64,000 nt of DNA from Nereida sp. MMG025 (lineage in GTDB: Bacteria; Pseudomonadota; Alphaproteobacteria; Rhodobacterales; Rhodobacteraceae). Positions 33,823-42,875 of the stretch are shown here, in pieces. The first letter of the stretch is position 1. Each line of letters starts with the position of its first letter. The stretch spans positions 1 through 64,000 of the forward strand of contig NZ_JAKFZN010000004.1 in NCBI RefSeq assembly GCF_021654165.1, given 5' to 3'. The position numbers and the translations under genes were made by a program. The notes below the pieces were generated by a model. That model worked only from the letters and a program-made list of their open reading frames with translations, had not been told where the DNA came from and made no database searches.

Positions 33823-34800
33823 TTATCCAATCGGGTGGCGGTATTGGGCAGAGTAGTGGCCGGTGAGGTGATGTTCCAGCTGGCGTTCGATATCCCCCAA
33901 AAGGGATGACGCGCCAAAGCGGAACAGATCGGGTTGGAGCCAGCGGTCGCCAAGCTCGTCCTTGATCATCGAAAGATAGACCAGCGCGTCTTTGGCTTTG
34001 CTGATCCCGCCCGCAGGTTTGTAGCCGACCATCAGCCCCGTGCGCGCGTGATAGGCGCGGATGGCGCGGATCATTGTCAGCGTGACAGGCAGGGTGGCGT
34101 TGACGGGTTCTTTGCCTGTTGAGGTTTTGATGAAGTCACTGCCCGCCATCATGCAGACCAGCGACGCGCGGGCGACATTGCGTAGGGTTCCAAGCTCACC
34201 CGTTGCAAGAATGGCCTTCATATGGGCGGGGCCACATGCGTCGCGCATGGCGCGCGTTTCGTCATAAAGGGCCTGCCAGTTGCCTGATAGCGCATGACGG
34301 CGCGAGATCACGATGTCGATCTCAGTTGCACCCGCTTTGACGCTTTCGCGGATTTCCTCAAGACGCAGGTGTAGCGGTGACAGGCCAGCTGGAAAGCCAG
34401 TGGACACGGCCGCGACAGGGATGCCTGTTCCATCAAGTCCATCGACAGCAGTTGCGACCATATCGTGGTAAACGCAAACGGCACCCGTGGTTAATTCGGG
34501 CAAGTCGAGCTGGTCCAGAAGGTCGGCCCGCACGGGTTGTTTGGCCTTCGCGCACAGGCGGCGCACGCGCATCGCGGTGTCGTCGCCAGACAAGGTTGTC
34601 AGATCAATGCAAGACACAGCTTTGCACAGCCACGCGGCCTGATAGTCCTTTTTGACACTTCGACGCCCTGGCAGTGTTTTGGCACGCCGTTCGATGGCCG
34701 AGGTATTGGCCTGGACGCTTGCCACCCAATCCAGATCAAGGGGCATTCCGTCATTGCGGGGCAAGGTCACGGATGGCAGGTGGGTCAAAGTGGTATTCAT
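33823..34800 (-). CDS. deoC: deoxyribose-phosphate aldolase
   Basis: 325 aa TIM-barrel that cleaves 2-deoxyribose 5-phosphate to glyceraldehyde 3-phosphate and acetaldehyde in deoxynucleoside catabolism. Recognised segments are the lysine pair region LTTLSGDDT, VSTGFPAGLSPLHLRLEEI, ATEIDIVISRRHAL, the MKAILATGELG region containing one catalytic Lys, DFIKTSTGKEPVNAT with the Schiff-base Lys, and GYKPAGGI. It starts at 34800 and is the first gene of an operon with the aldehyde dehydrogenase. It is longer than E. coli DeoC, as for the type found in eukaryotes and many alphaproteobacteria. Confidence 0.92.
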   Translation of the reverse strand: MNTTLTHLPSVTLPRNDGMPLDLDWVASVQANTSAIERRAKTLPGRRSVKKDYQAAWLCKAVSCIDLTTLSGDDTAMRVRRLCAKAKQPVRADLLDQLDLPELTTGAVCVYHDMVATAVDGLDGTGIPVAAVSTGFPAGLSPLHLRLEEIRESVKAGATEIDIVISRRHALSGNWQALYDETRAMRDACGPAHMKAILATGELGTLRNVARASLVCMMAGSDFIKTSTGKEPVNATLPVTLTMIRAIRAYHARTGLMVGYKPAGGISKAKDALVYLSMIKDELGDRWLQPDLFRFGASSLLGDIERQLEHHLTGHYSAQYRHPIG

Positions 34801-34833
34801 ACGCGTCAGTTTGTCAGAGCGTTGAAAGAGGAG

Positions 34834-34857
34834 CAAGGCAATCGGGGCTTTGCCTTG
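34834..34857. promoter_or_regulatory. inverted repeat between deoC and rpe
   Basis: Perfect eight-base arms CAAGGCAA and TTGCCTTG separated by eight bases, in the 108-base divergent gap, 34 bases upstream of deoC. It could be an operator for a deoC regulator or a leader hairpin. No regulator gene is adjacent. Confidence 0.35.
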
Positions 34858-34908
34858 GCGTCATGAGCGCGGTAAAGGAAAGCAACTTTGCAAAAGGATT
34901 CCCCCTCT

Positions 34909-35586
34909 ATGTCATTTGATCGTTCGCTAAAAATCGCCCCGTCCATTCTTTCGGCGGATTTTGCCAACTTCGGTGCCGAGTGTGAGGCGATTGAGGCGCA
35001 AGGGGCTGATTGGGTGCATGTGGATGTGATGGACGGCCATTTTGTGCCCAACATCACCTTTGGTCCGACGACCTGTGCCGCTATTCGCCCGCATATCAAA
35101 GGGGTGATGGATGTGCATCTGATGATCGCGCCCGTTGATCCCTATATCGAAGCCTTTGCGCAGGCAGGCGCGGATTTCATCACTGCACATGTCGAAGCGG
35201 GCCCGCATATCCACCGCACGTTGCAAGCCATTCGCGGGGCAGGGGCAAAGGCAGGTGTTGCGCTGAACCCCGGCACGCCCGCGTCTGCTGTGGCTGAGCT
35301 GATGGATATGGTTGATCTGGTCTGTGTGATGACAGTGAACCCTGGGTTTGGCGGGCAGAAGTTTATCGACATGACAGCCAAGGTGGCCGAGTTGCGCGCA
35401 ATGATCGGTGACCGTGATGTGCATATCGAGATTGACGGCGGCGTCACGCCAGACACCGCACCCTTGGTCCGCAATGCAGGCGCGGACGTGCTGGTGGCGG
35501 GATCGGCCGTGTTCAAAGGCGGCAGCGTTAGCAACCCTGCACCTTATGGCGACAACATCCGCGCGATCCGCAACGCTTGCGCTTAG
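34909..35586 (+). CDS. rpe: ribulose-phosphate 3-epimerase
   Basis: 225 aa TIM-barrel interconverting ribulose 5-phosphate and xylulose 5-phosphate. Motifs are IAPSILSADFANFG at the N-terminus, HVDVMDGHFVPNITFGP, DVHLMI, MTVNPGFGGQKFI and EIDGGVTPDTAP, covering the metal and catalytic Asp residues. The start is the ATG at 34909, and AAAAGGA lies somewhat far (11 bases) upstream. The stop overlaps the convergent glycosyltransferase stop by four bases. Confidence 0.95.
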   Translation: MSFDRSLKIAPSILSADFANFGAECEAIEAQGADWVHVDVMDGHFVPNITFGPTTCAAIRPHIKGVMDVHLMIAPVDPYIEAFAQAGADFITAHVEAGPHIHRTLQAIRGAGAKAGVALNPGTPASAVAELMDMVDLVCVMTVNPGFGGQKFIDMTAKVAELRAMIGDRDVHIEIDGGVTPDTAPLVRNAGADVLVAGSAVFKGGSVSNPAPYGDNIRAIRNACA

Positions 35587-37820
35587 TGGACGGTTTCCTG
35601 TTTCTCGACGGTGAAGAAAAAGTCGTCGTCGTGATCTTCAAAGACGACCTCATCAGGCACAGTTTGCGGGCCACCTAGGAACACATTGGCCCCGAAATGT
35701 TTGTGCATGCGGCACAGGCGTTGCATGCGGTCGCCTGTGATTTCGGCGTAAAATTCCTGGAAGTTCTCGGTCTTCAGCAGCGCGTCGATCTTGGCGCGGT
35801 GGGCGGCTACGCAGGCCTCGTGCTGCGCTTTGATGTCGGGGTCCGATAGCAGACGGGCCATCTCTTCTTTGAGGCGCGGGACCATGCGGGTGATCGAGGT
35901 GTTCTCTTCCTCATTGTTGTTCATGCGGAACCAGTAGGCCAGCCCTTGGTCGCGGTCGACGTGGTTCACGCGGCCACGGTCACGTTTGACAAGGAAACTT
36001 TCTGCACTGCGCACCGCATAGTGATTGAGGCTGACAAGACCATAGCCATAGGTATCCGAGGTTGAGCGCCATGCATTGCGGAAGGTGCTTTGCGGCATCG
36101 GTTCGCCCGATCCATTGACCCAACGCAGGCTGTCTTTGAGCTGTGGGCGCAGACCTTTGGGGCGGTGCACGCCGAGCTTTTTGAAAATCCCGTTTTGGCG
36201 GAAGAGCGTCTTGAACCCCCACGCTTGGTGCGGTTTGTTGGCAAACTCACGGGCGCAGCGCAGATAATTCTCTGTCAGCAGTTCGTCACGGTATTCGTGG
36301 ATTTCCGAGTTGCCAAAGAGCCGCCATGTCAGGCTGATCATATTGGCATCAGGCACGGCTTTGAACAGCGCATCCAACGTGCCGTCGCCTGTGTGGATGC
36401 AGATAAACTCATCGACGTCCATGGAAATGCACCACGCGGCGTCTTTCACCACATCCTCTTTTTCGGCGGCGGCCAATGCGGCGTGCTGCGGCTTGAGTTT
36501 GGTGCCTTTGAACGGGTTGTCGCGGTGTTGCAGATAGCCTTTTTCCTGCAACAGATCGAGGAATGTATCGGTCCCGTCGTCGCAATCATTGGTATAAACG
36601 ATGTAGTTTTCCACCCCGATCATGCGGTGATAAGCCAGCCATTCAAGAATGAACGGCCCTTCGTTTTTCATACAGGTCACGATCACGGCAGAGTTGTCAT
36701 CGGCCGCTTTTTTCTTGATCTTCTCTTCAGGCACGCGCACGGGATTTCCGCGCCAGATGTCTTGTGACATCGCCAAAAGATACTCGTCTTCGATCAAAGA
36801 AGTTTTGGGCACAATGGCGCTCACGTTGTCTTGTCGGTGGCGCAAGTTCATGAACGAATAGAACATCTGTGTGTCTTCAACCTTGGCATCCGCTCCGACC
36901 ACGCGGATCAACCGCCAAACGGTATCATCGCCCGTAACGGACGGCGCAACGCACCACCGTTTTTTGGCTTTTTTGTTGTCAAACTGCACGCAGATATGAT
37001 CGCTGAAATGCGCAGTATCTTTTTTGCGCACCCGCCAAGGATAGCATCGCCGCCCTGCCAGCATAATCGCGCCACTTTGCGATGTGACTGCTCGGTCAAA
37101 AACATTCGGTCCGAGGTTGGGTGCCATCAGGTCACACACCTCAATATTCGCAACGGCACGTGCGCTGGCCAAAAAGCGTGTTTTTGCAATTTCGAAAACC
37201 AGAAGTTCGCCTAATGGGCTGGTCCAAGGTGCAGGCTTGGGCACTTCCATTCTGTCTTTGCCGGGGGCCGCGGGCGCGCAATAGGGGTGGTTTTCGGGCG
37301 GCAGGCCCGCATCTCCTAGCGCGATTGGCGCATGTAAAACAATGACACGGACAAGCCCACCTAAGCCCTTTGTTTTTTGGGTCAGCTTGCGGGCGAATTT
37401 TTCGCTGTCCTTGGGCGGGCTGCGGTCAATAATCAAAGCCGCTTGAAGGCCATGATGGGTGACGTGATGCTCCAGCCAGTCCGCAACTATTCCCGGGCTT
37501 TCACCGTTGCGCACAGCAAGCATTGTGTTCAGACCCTCAAAAAGGTCCGTCTCTATGGGCGACGGGGCATGTTCTTGGGTATTCCCAAATGGAATGTCCG
37601 CGCCGCCTTCGGTTTCGACCAACAGCCCCTCACCAACACTGCGGATATACCGTAGCGCAGTGCGGTCACTGGCTTTTATCGCGTTAGGATCCGTCCCCTT
37701 GGTAAAATAGCTGCGGGTTACAATTGTGTCGCCCTCCAGCCATGACAGGTGGTCCAATAGATGCGTGTCGCCAAGCGACAAACCAATCAGGCTGCGTGTC
37801 TGAATATCTGGTGCGCTCAT
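35583..37820 (-). CDS. large glycosyltransferase family 2-like protein (PF13704 type)
   Basis: 745 aa. The C-terminal half carries a GT-A-like domain: VIVTCMKNEGPFILEWLAYHRMIGV near residue 380, YTNDCDDGTDTFLD, and the metal motif SMDVDEFICI near 470, followed by WRLFGNSE and GVHRPKG. The N-terminal 370 residues are not recognised and may be an extra binding or catalytic domain. Probably cytoplasmic and involved in surface glycan synthesis. It overlaps the upstream glycosyltransferase gene by four bases. Confidence 0.75.
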   Translation of the reverse strand: MSAPDIQTRSLIGLSLGDTHLLDHLSWLEGDTIVTRSYFTKGTDPNAIKASDRTALRYIRSVGEGLLVETEGGADIPFGNTQEHAPSPIETDLFEGLNTMLAVRNGESPGIVADWLEHHVTHHGLQAALIIDRSPPKDSEKFARKLTQKTKGLGGLVRVIVLHAPIALGDAGLPPENHPYCAPAAPGKDRMEVPKPAPWTSPLGELLVFEIAKTRFLASARAVANIEVCDLMAPNLGPNVFDRAVTSQSGAIMLAGRRCYPWRVRKKDTAHFSDHICVQFDNKKAKKRWCVAPSVTGDDTVWRLIRVVGADAKVEDTQMFYSFMNLRHRQDNVSAIVPKTSLIEDEYLLAMSQDIWRGNPVRVPEEKIKKKAADDNSAVIVTCMKNEGPFILEWLAYHRMIGVENYIVYTNDCDDGTDTFLDLLQEKGYLQHRDNPFKGTKLKPQHAALAAAEKEDVVKDAAWCISMDVDEFICIHTGDGTLDALFKAVPDANMISLTWRLFGNSEIHEYRDELLTENYLRCAREFANKPHQAWGFKTLFRQNGIFKKLGVHRPKGLRPQLKDSLRWVNGSGEPMPQSTFRNAWRSTSDTYGYGLVSLNHYAVRSAESFLVKRDRGRVNHVDRDQGLAYWFRMNNNEEENTSITRMVPRLKEEMARLLSDPDIKAQHEACVAAHRAKIDALLKTENFQEFYAEITGDRMQRLCRMHKHFGANVFLGGPQTVPDEVVFEDHDDDFFFTVEKQETVH

Positions 37821-38827
37821 GATTTGGGTGCCGATCGTAGTCTGGACAGGTGCGCCTTTGTCATCGGTAGGGTCGGCTCATACGAGCCGCCTGCAAGTTG
37901 AAGGCGCCAAAAAAACTGTATCATTTCGGGACGTTGCATCAAGGCATCAAACGTGGCGCGATGATGTTTAACGCTCTTGGCATGCCGCGCTAGCATAGCG
38001 TCGCTGATCCAAGAGCGATCAGGCGTGTGGCGCGTGATCAAATCATCCTCGACGGTATTCCAGTTTCTGGCGGCCCAGTAGCTGATGTCGATGGGGATAT
38101 CTGTTTTGTTCGGCAAGCCGCGCTGCGTTTTGAGCACAAATTCCTCGGTCGAGCGGAGGGAGTAGTGATTTAACTGCACCAACGGCTCTTCTGGCAGATG
38201 GCCGAAAAGATTGATGCGGTTGGCCTGTGTTGCGAAGCTGTCGGGCAACGGAGCACCGCCCGCGTCAGCCCACCGCGCAATGTGGTCTTTGAGCGGCTTG
38301 GGGCGATGAACGCCAGCTTCACGAAAAGCTGTGCGTTTGAAAAGCGTCTTGAAGAAATGCGCCAGTGGCAAGGGAATAGCGCGGCTTGCCGCACAGGTGA
38401 AACGCGTCGTCACGGCTGCGTCTGACGCATGATGTTGATCGGCATTTCCAAAAAGGCGCCACGGCAAGGTGATCGCCTCGGCCGCGCCGCAAGCCGCAAT
38501 CAGATCGGGCAAGGCATTCAGGGGCGGTGCAAGGCATATGTATTCATCAACATCAATGAACATGATCCAATCTGCGCGCTCATATGCGGCCTGTTTGCGC
38601 GCCGCTTTAAGGGCTTGAAATTGGATCGTCTTATCGCCCGTTCTGACGTGGCGCACATGGGTCAGCCAGCCGTCTTTGGCGATCTCGTCAAGCAGAATAT
38701 CGGTGCCATCATCGCAGTCATTTGAAAACACAAGAAATTCGGACACGCCAAGCGCGCGGGCATGGGCCAGCCAATCCAGCAGGTATGGCCCTTCGTTCTT
38801 GACGCATGTAATGGCCAGAATGTGCAT
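37817..38827 (-). CDS. glycosyltransferase family 2-like protein (PF13704 type)
   Basis: 336 aa, almost only the GT-A-like domain: AITCVKNEGPYLLDWLAHARALGV from residue 4, FSNDCDDGTDILLD, MFIDVDEYICL (metal DVDE motif near residue 90), LPWRLFGNADQH and GVHRPKPLKDH. These segments align motif by motif with the second half of the downstream 745-residue protein, so the two are paralogues in tandem. The start at 38827 is the first in-frame ATG before the fold. First gene of the pair. Confidence 0.78.
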   Translation of the reverse strand: MHILAITCVKNEGPYLLDWLAHARALGVSEFLVFSNDCDDGTDILLDEIAKDGWLTHVRHVRTGDKTIQFQALKAARKQAAYERADWIMFIDVDEYICLAPPLNALPDLIAACGAAEAITLPWRLFGNADQHHASDAAVTTRFTCAASRAIPLPLAHFFKTLFKRTAFREAGVHRPKPLKDHIARWADAGGAPLPDSFATQANRINLFGHLPEEPLVQLNHYSLRSTEEFVLKTQRGLPNKTDIPIDISYWAARNWNTVEDDLITRHTPDRSWISDAMLARHAKSVKHHRATFDALMQRPEMIQFFWRLQLAGGSYEPTLPMTKAHLSRLRSAPKS

Positions 38828-39031
38828 TGATCGCCTTTTTGTTCGGCCTGCCCGTTTTGCAGTAATGTGCCAAATGCAGCGGGTGCGAACAACCACCAGA
38901 CCGATCAAATGCCGCGTAATTTCCCCTTTTTGGCAACAAACTGTTCACGATAATGGCCTAATCCGTTGAAAGAGTTTGATGAAACGCGCATAGTCGCGGT
39001 CAAGAAAAGGCCAAAGAGGGGCAAGAGCGAA

Positions 39032-40042
39032 ATGGCAAATCTTCCAAAGATTGCAAGCCTTTGGATCGGTGGGCGACTGTCGTGGCTTGAGCAGTTGTGC
39101 CTAAAAAGCTTCGCAGATGCGGGCCACCACACAACGCTGTATAGCTACAGTCCGATTGAAAATGTCCCAGATGGCGTGCGCGAGGCGAATGCGGAAGATA
39201 TTTTCCCTGCGGATCCGATGTACAAACATGCGCGCACAGGCTCGCCTGCGATCCATGCAGATTTGTGGCGTTTGAACATGCTGGCCAAAACGGGTGAAGT
39301 TTGGGTGGATGCAGATATGTATTGCTATCGCCCCTTCGCCTTTGACACCCCTCATATCTTTGGGTGGGAAAAGCCCGGATTGGTATGCAATGCTGTGCTT
39401 GGACTGCCCAAGGACTCGCCTGCGCTTGCTGCGATGCTCGAATTTTTCAAAGATGAATATGCGATCGGACCGTGGTTGAAGCCTTGGCAACAACGCGAAT
39501 TACAAGCCGAAAAAGACGCGGGCCGTCCAGTCCACATGACCGAACAGAACTGGGGTTTTACGGGCCCTGCGGCAGTGACATATTTCTTGCAACAATCTGG
39601 CGAGATCGAACACGCGCAGCCTGAAACCGGCTTTTACCCGATCAGCTTTCCAGACCGAAACCATATGATCATGTCGAAATTCGATATCGAGGGGGATCGC
39701 CTGACAGATGGCACTTACGGCGTGCATTTTTGGGCGCGTCGGATGAAGCCCCGGCTTGAGGAAAAAGAAGGTGGCGTGCCGCGCCGTGGGTCTTTCATGG
39801 AAGGTCTGATTGAAAAGCACGGCATCAAACCCGAAGACGCACCGATTCCAGCGAAAATCGTCAAGCCACCAAAAGCAGCCCAAGACCCTGATACCTGCGC
39901 GGAAATTGCGATAGCAGCACTGCGCAAAGACGCGTCGATTGATATGATCAGCCGTAAATACAAAGTGGAAAAATCGTTCATTAAGGAATGTGCGGCCAAG
40001 CTGGAAAAAGCGGCGCCTGATATCTTTCGGGGGAGGGCCTAA
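39032..40042 (+). CDS. DXD-motif glycosyltransferase (GT32-like)
   Basis: 336 aa. The N-terminus KIASLWIGGRLSWLEQLCLKSFADAGH and the metal motif GEVWVDADMYCYRPF (about residues 90-104, preceded by HADLWRLNML) match sugar-transferases with a DXD motif. The C-terminal 80 residues are a lysine/proline-rich linker and a helical domain (MISRKYKVEKSFIKECAAKLEK). It starts a rightward three-gene group with a sulfotransferase and an alpha/beta-hydrolase-like protein. The sugar donor is unknown. Confidence 0.75.
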   Translation: MANLPKIASLWIGGRLSWLEQLCLKSFADAGHHTTLYSYSPIENVPDGVREANAEDIFPADPMYKHARTGSPAIHADLWRLNMLAKTGEVWVDADMYCYRPFAFDTPHIFGWEKPGLVCNAVLGLPKDSPALAAMLEFFKDEYAIGPWLKPWQQRELQAEKDAGRPVHMTEQNWGFTGPAAVTYFLQQSGEIEHAQPETGFYPISFPDRNHMIMSKFDIEGDRLTDGTYGVHFWARRMKPRLEEKEGGVPRRGSFMEGLIEKHGIKPEDAPIPAKIVKPPKAAQDPDTCAEIAIAALRKDASIDMISRKYKVEKSFIKECAAKLEKAAPDIFRGRA

Positions 40043-40045
40043 GCC

Positions 40046-40816
40046 ATGGCATTTAAAGACGACTTGCTTAGTAACTATTTGCACCCACGGCATTTTCTAC
40101 AGACCGTTTACATGCCTGCGTTCAAGCCGAAGGGCAGTGATTTTGTGTACATGAAAAATCACAAGGCGGCCTGTACGACTGTGATCGCAACACTCATGGC
40201 CCATCTGCTGCACGAGATGAAAGACGACCGCGATATCAGCATGGAAAACGTCCACCAACCACCGCGCGATGTGATCCATGCGGGCAAACGGGCACTTGGC
40301 ATGCCTCGCGTTCTGGACGCGCTGCAGTCCAAAGATGTGTTCCGTTTTACCGCTGTGCGCGACCCTATCGCGCGCACAGTGTCGGCCTATGCAGACAAGA
40401 TCGCACGGGGCGACAAGCAAAAGCGCAAGCTGATGAACCACTTGGGCCGCGACAAGGAGGACGATCTGAGCCTGTCTCAATTTCTGGATGTGATGGCCCA
40501 AGATGAAGGGGCACAAGACGTTGATCGCCATTGGCGCCCGCAAGTTAAGGAAATCAGCTACGGTTTGATCAAATACGACGTAATTGGCACGACCGATGAT
40601 CTGACCCCCGCTTTGAAGGAAATCGTTTACGCCTGCTTCAAACTCAAGCGCCCCAAGATGCAAGACACGCGGTCATCCATGGGCCATCAAACCGCCAGCA
40701 AAGATCTGATCGCCTCTATGACAAAAGAGGACATGCGCAATCTGGAACGCGCGTTTGAAGCGGATCTGCAGATGTATGAAGAGGTCAAAGCAGCACAGGC
40801 CAAGGCCGCCGCATGA
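40046..40816 (+). CDS. sulfotransferase family protein
   Basis: 256 aa. The 5'-phosphosulfate loop is KNHKAACTTVIATLM (about residues 37-51) and the 3'-phosphate site is FTAVRDPIARTVSAYADKI (about 98-116), the two PAPS-binding motifs of the sulfotransferase-2 (carbohydrate) family. It would transfer sulfate from PAPS to a sugar hydroxyl. It lies three bases after the glycosyltransferase and overlaps the next gene by four bases, so the group probably builds a sulfated glycan. No membrane helix is present, unlike eukaryotic homologues. Confidence 0.8.
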   Translation: MAFKDDLLSNYLHPRHFLQTVYMPAFKPKGSDFVYMKNHKAACTTVIATLMAHLLHEMKDDRDISMENVHQPPRDVIHAGKRALGMPRVLDALQSKDVFRFTAVRDPIARTVSAYADKIARGDKQKRKLMNHLGRDKEDDLSLSQFLDVMAQDEGAQDVDRHWRPQVKEISYGLIKYDVIGTTDDLTPALKEIVYACFKLKRPKMQDTRSSMGHQTASKDLIASMTKEDMRNLERAFEADLQMYEEVKAAQAKAAA

Positions 40817-41733
40817 GCGATCTTTCGCAGCAGGATTGGGCCACAGAGCTTGAAAAGGTCGGGGCCGAGCGCGGTTTTTTCGAACGTGTCGGCGCGGATC
40901 ATTCGGCGCTTTTCGTAAGGGGCGATCAAACGGGCGGCGGCACATTGATCGTGACCTTCGAAAACCTTGATCACGTCTATGAAAACGCAGGCGACCGTAT
41001 GCCATGGGGGTATGACTTTGTCACCTCGCGCGGCTGGTCCATGCTTGGGATGATGGCCCATGACTGGACATGGTATCGCGACGAGGCGGTCTTTGATTTT
41101 TTTGACCGGCTTCGGGATGACGGCTTTTTTGATCAATTTGATCAGGTGGTGTTCTATGGGGCGTCCATGGGGGGCTACGCTGCTTCGGTTTTTTGCAGTG
41201 CCGCACCGGGCGCAACTGTTATTTTGCTGAGTCCACAAGCAACGCTTTCGCGTGACATTGCACCTTGGGAAACCCGCTATCGCAAGGTTTGGCACCGTGA
41301 TTTCACAGGACGCTATGGCTATGGACCCGAAGAAGTTGAGGTCGCAGGCCCTGTTTATCTCTTTTACGATCCACGCGAGCCGTTGGATGCCATGCACGCC
41401 ACCTTGTTTCAGGCCGACAATGTTACCAAGCTACGGTGCCGTTTCATGGGGCACCGGATCGCGTCGCTTTGGCTGAAAATGGGTGTGCTCAAGAAAGTCG
41501 TCATGGGCTGTGTCGACGATACGCTGACGCCGGAAGTTTTTTATAAACTGATGCGCACGCGGTTGCATGTGCCGCGGTATCAAAAGGAAATGTTGGACCG
41601 TCTTTTGCAAATGGATCGTCCACGGCTTGTGATCCGCTACACCAAAGCGGTGCTGAACACGCGCGGCGGCCCGGCTTTCCGCAAAGCGATGCGCGCCGCC
41701 GAACAGCGGATTGCCAAATTCGAGCAGCGCTAG
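40813..41733 (+). CDS. alpha/beta-hydrolase-like protein
   Basis: 306 aa. The segment FYGASMGGYAASVFC (about residues 114-128) is a nucleophile elbow, and VILLSPQATLSRD follows like the next strand. Relatives in this group of bacteria are often labelled phosphoadenosine-phosphosulfate reductase, but I see none of that enzyme's motifs. Its position after a sulfotransferase suggests a role on the same glycan, perhaps as a deacylase or sulfatase-like hydrolase; that is inference only. Confidence 0.6.
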   Translation: MSDLSQQDWATELEKVGAERGFFERVGADHSALFVRGDQTGGGTLIVTFENLDHVYENAGDRMPWGYDFVTSRGWSMLGMMAHDWTWYRDEAVFDFFDRLRDDGFFDQFDQVVFYGASMGGYAASVFCSAAPGATVILLSPQATLSRDIAPWETRYRKVWHRDFTGRYGYGPEEVEVAGPVYLFYDPREPLDAMHATLFQADNVTKLRCRFMGHRIASLWLKMGVLKKVVMGCVDDTLTPEVFYKLMRTRLHVPRYQKEMLDRLLQMDRPRLVIRYTKAVLNTRGGPAFRKAMRAAEQRIAKFEQR

Positions 41734-41802
41734 ATTATTCCCCCTGTGGCGCTTTGCGCATTTGTCTGCTTCACTACTGCGACAAAATGGGAGGAATCAC
41801 TT

Positions 41803-42816
41803 ATGAAAAAACTACTGAGTGGAACGGTGCTTGCAACAATGTCGCTGGCGTTTGCGTCTGAAGCACTGGCAACGGAATGGAATGTCTCGCTTTGGGGCAA
41901 GCGTCGTGCATTTACCGAACACGTTGAGAAGTTGGCTGAGCTGGTCGCGGAAAAAACGGGCGGCGAATTCACAATGAACATCAGCTATGGTGGCCTGTCG
42001 AAAAACCGCGAAAACCTTGACGGTATCAGCATTGGCGCATTCGAAATGGCGCAGTTTTGTGCTGGCTATCACGCCGACAAAAACCCGTCGATCACAGTGC
42101 TGGAACTGCCTTTCCTTGGCGTGTCGTCGCTGGAAGAAGAGCGCAAGATCAGCCAAGCGCTCTATGAACATCCCGCTGTTGCGGCGGATTTGGCGCGCTG
42201 GAATGCCACGCTTTTGATGCCCTCGCCGCTGCCGCAATACAACATCGTTGGCGTGGGCGACGGCCCCAAGACGCTTGATGATTTTGCGGGTCTAAGCGTG
42301 CGTGCAACGGGCGGTATTGGTAAAGCCATGGAAGCGGTTGATGCCGTGCCAACCTCGATGTCGGCCACCGAAGTGCGCCAAGCGATGGACAGTGGCGTTG
42401 TAAAAGCGGTTAGTTTTGCCCCACATGCGCACATGTCCTTCGGCACAGTTGAATCGGCCACATGGTGGACGACAAACCTGAACCCGGGGACCGTGAACTG
42501 CCCTGTTGTCGCCAATACCGATGCTTTGGAGGCGCTATCCGATGATCACCGCGAAGCCCTTTTGGGATCGATTGATGAGGCGTTGGATCACTACATCTCG
42601 TTTTATAACAACAACACGATGACAGCTTGGGGCCCATTGCTGGAGGAAAAAGGGATCGAACAGATCAGCTATTCCGATGATGAGCTTGCCGCCTTCCGCG
42701 CGAAGGTCGCGGGTCCTGCTGCTGCATCGTGGGTCGAGGAAAACAGTGCCAAAGGCTTGCCGGCACAAGAGCTGCTGGACTTTGTGACTGGCATGATCGG
42801 ACAAGACGCGAGCTAA
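41803..42816 (+). CDS. dctP: TRAP transporter solute-binding protein (DctP family)
   Basis: 337 aa. The signal peptide ends at about residue 24 (ASEALA). The mature DctP fold includes LPFLGVSSLEEERKISQAL, LDDFAGLSVRATGGIGKAMEAVDAVPTSMSATEVRQAMDSGVV (with the ligand-binding Arg in SVRATGG) and TNLNPGTVNCPVVANTDALEALS. It captures a carboxylate-type ligand in the periplasm. GAGGAATCACTT precedes the ATG. A strong hairpin separates it from dctQ. The ligand cannot be read from sequence. Confidence 0.9.
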   Translation: MKKLLSGTVLATMSLAFASEALATEWNVSLWGKRRAFTEHVEKLAELVAEKTGGEFTMNISYGGLSKNRENLDGISIGAFEMAQFCAGYHADKNPSITVLELPFLGVSSLEEERKISQALYEHPAVAADLARWNATLLMPSPLPQYNIVGVGDGPKTLDDFAGLSVRATGGIGKAMEAVDAVPTSMSATEVRQAMDSGVVKAVSFAPHAHMSFGTVESATWWTTNLNPGTVNCPVVANTDALEALSDDHREALLGSIDEALDHYISFYNNNTMTAWGPLLEEKGIEQISYSDDELAAFRAKVAGPAAASWVEENSAKGLPAQELLDFVTGMIGQDAS

Positions 42817-42825
42817 AAAGCATTG

Positions 42826-42852
42826 CCGCTGCGGGGGTCTGCCCCGCAGCGG
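42826..42852 (+). terminator. intercistronic hairpin between dctP and dctQ
   Basis: Perfect 11-base arms CCGCTGCGGGG and CCCCGCAGCGG around a five-base loop, 10 bases after the dctP stop. There is no T run, so it more likely stabilises or attenuates the dctP mRNA than fully terminates it, allowing more binding protein than permease. Confidence 0.6.
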
Positions 42853-42875
42853 TGTTGCGCGGGAGAGGGGCTGCA

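Noticed and set aside
40813-41733. Label phosphoadenosine-phosphosulfate reductase for the gene after the sulfotransferase
   Set aside because: The nucleophile elbow GASMGG points to an alpha/beta hydrolase fold, and no reductase Cys or PAPS motif is visible.
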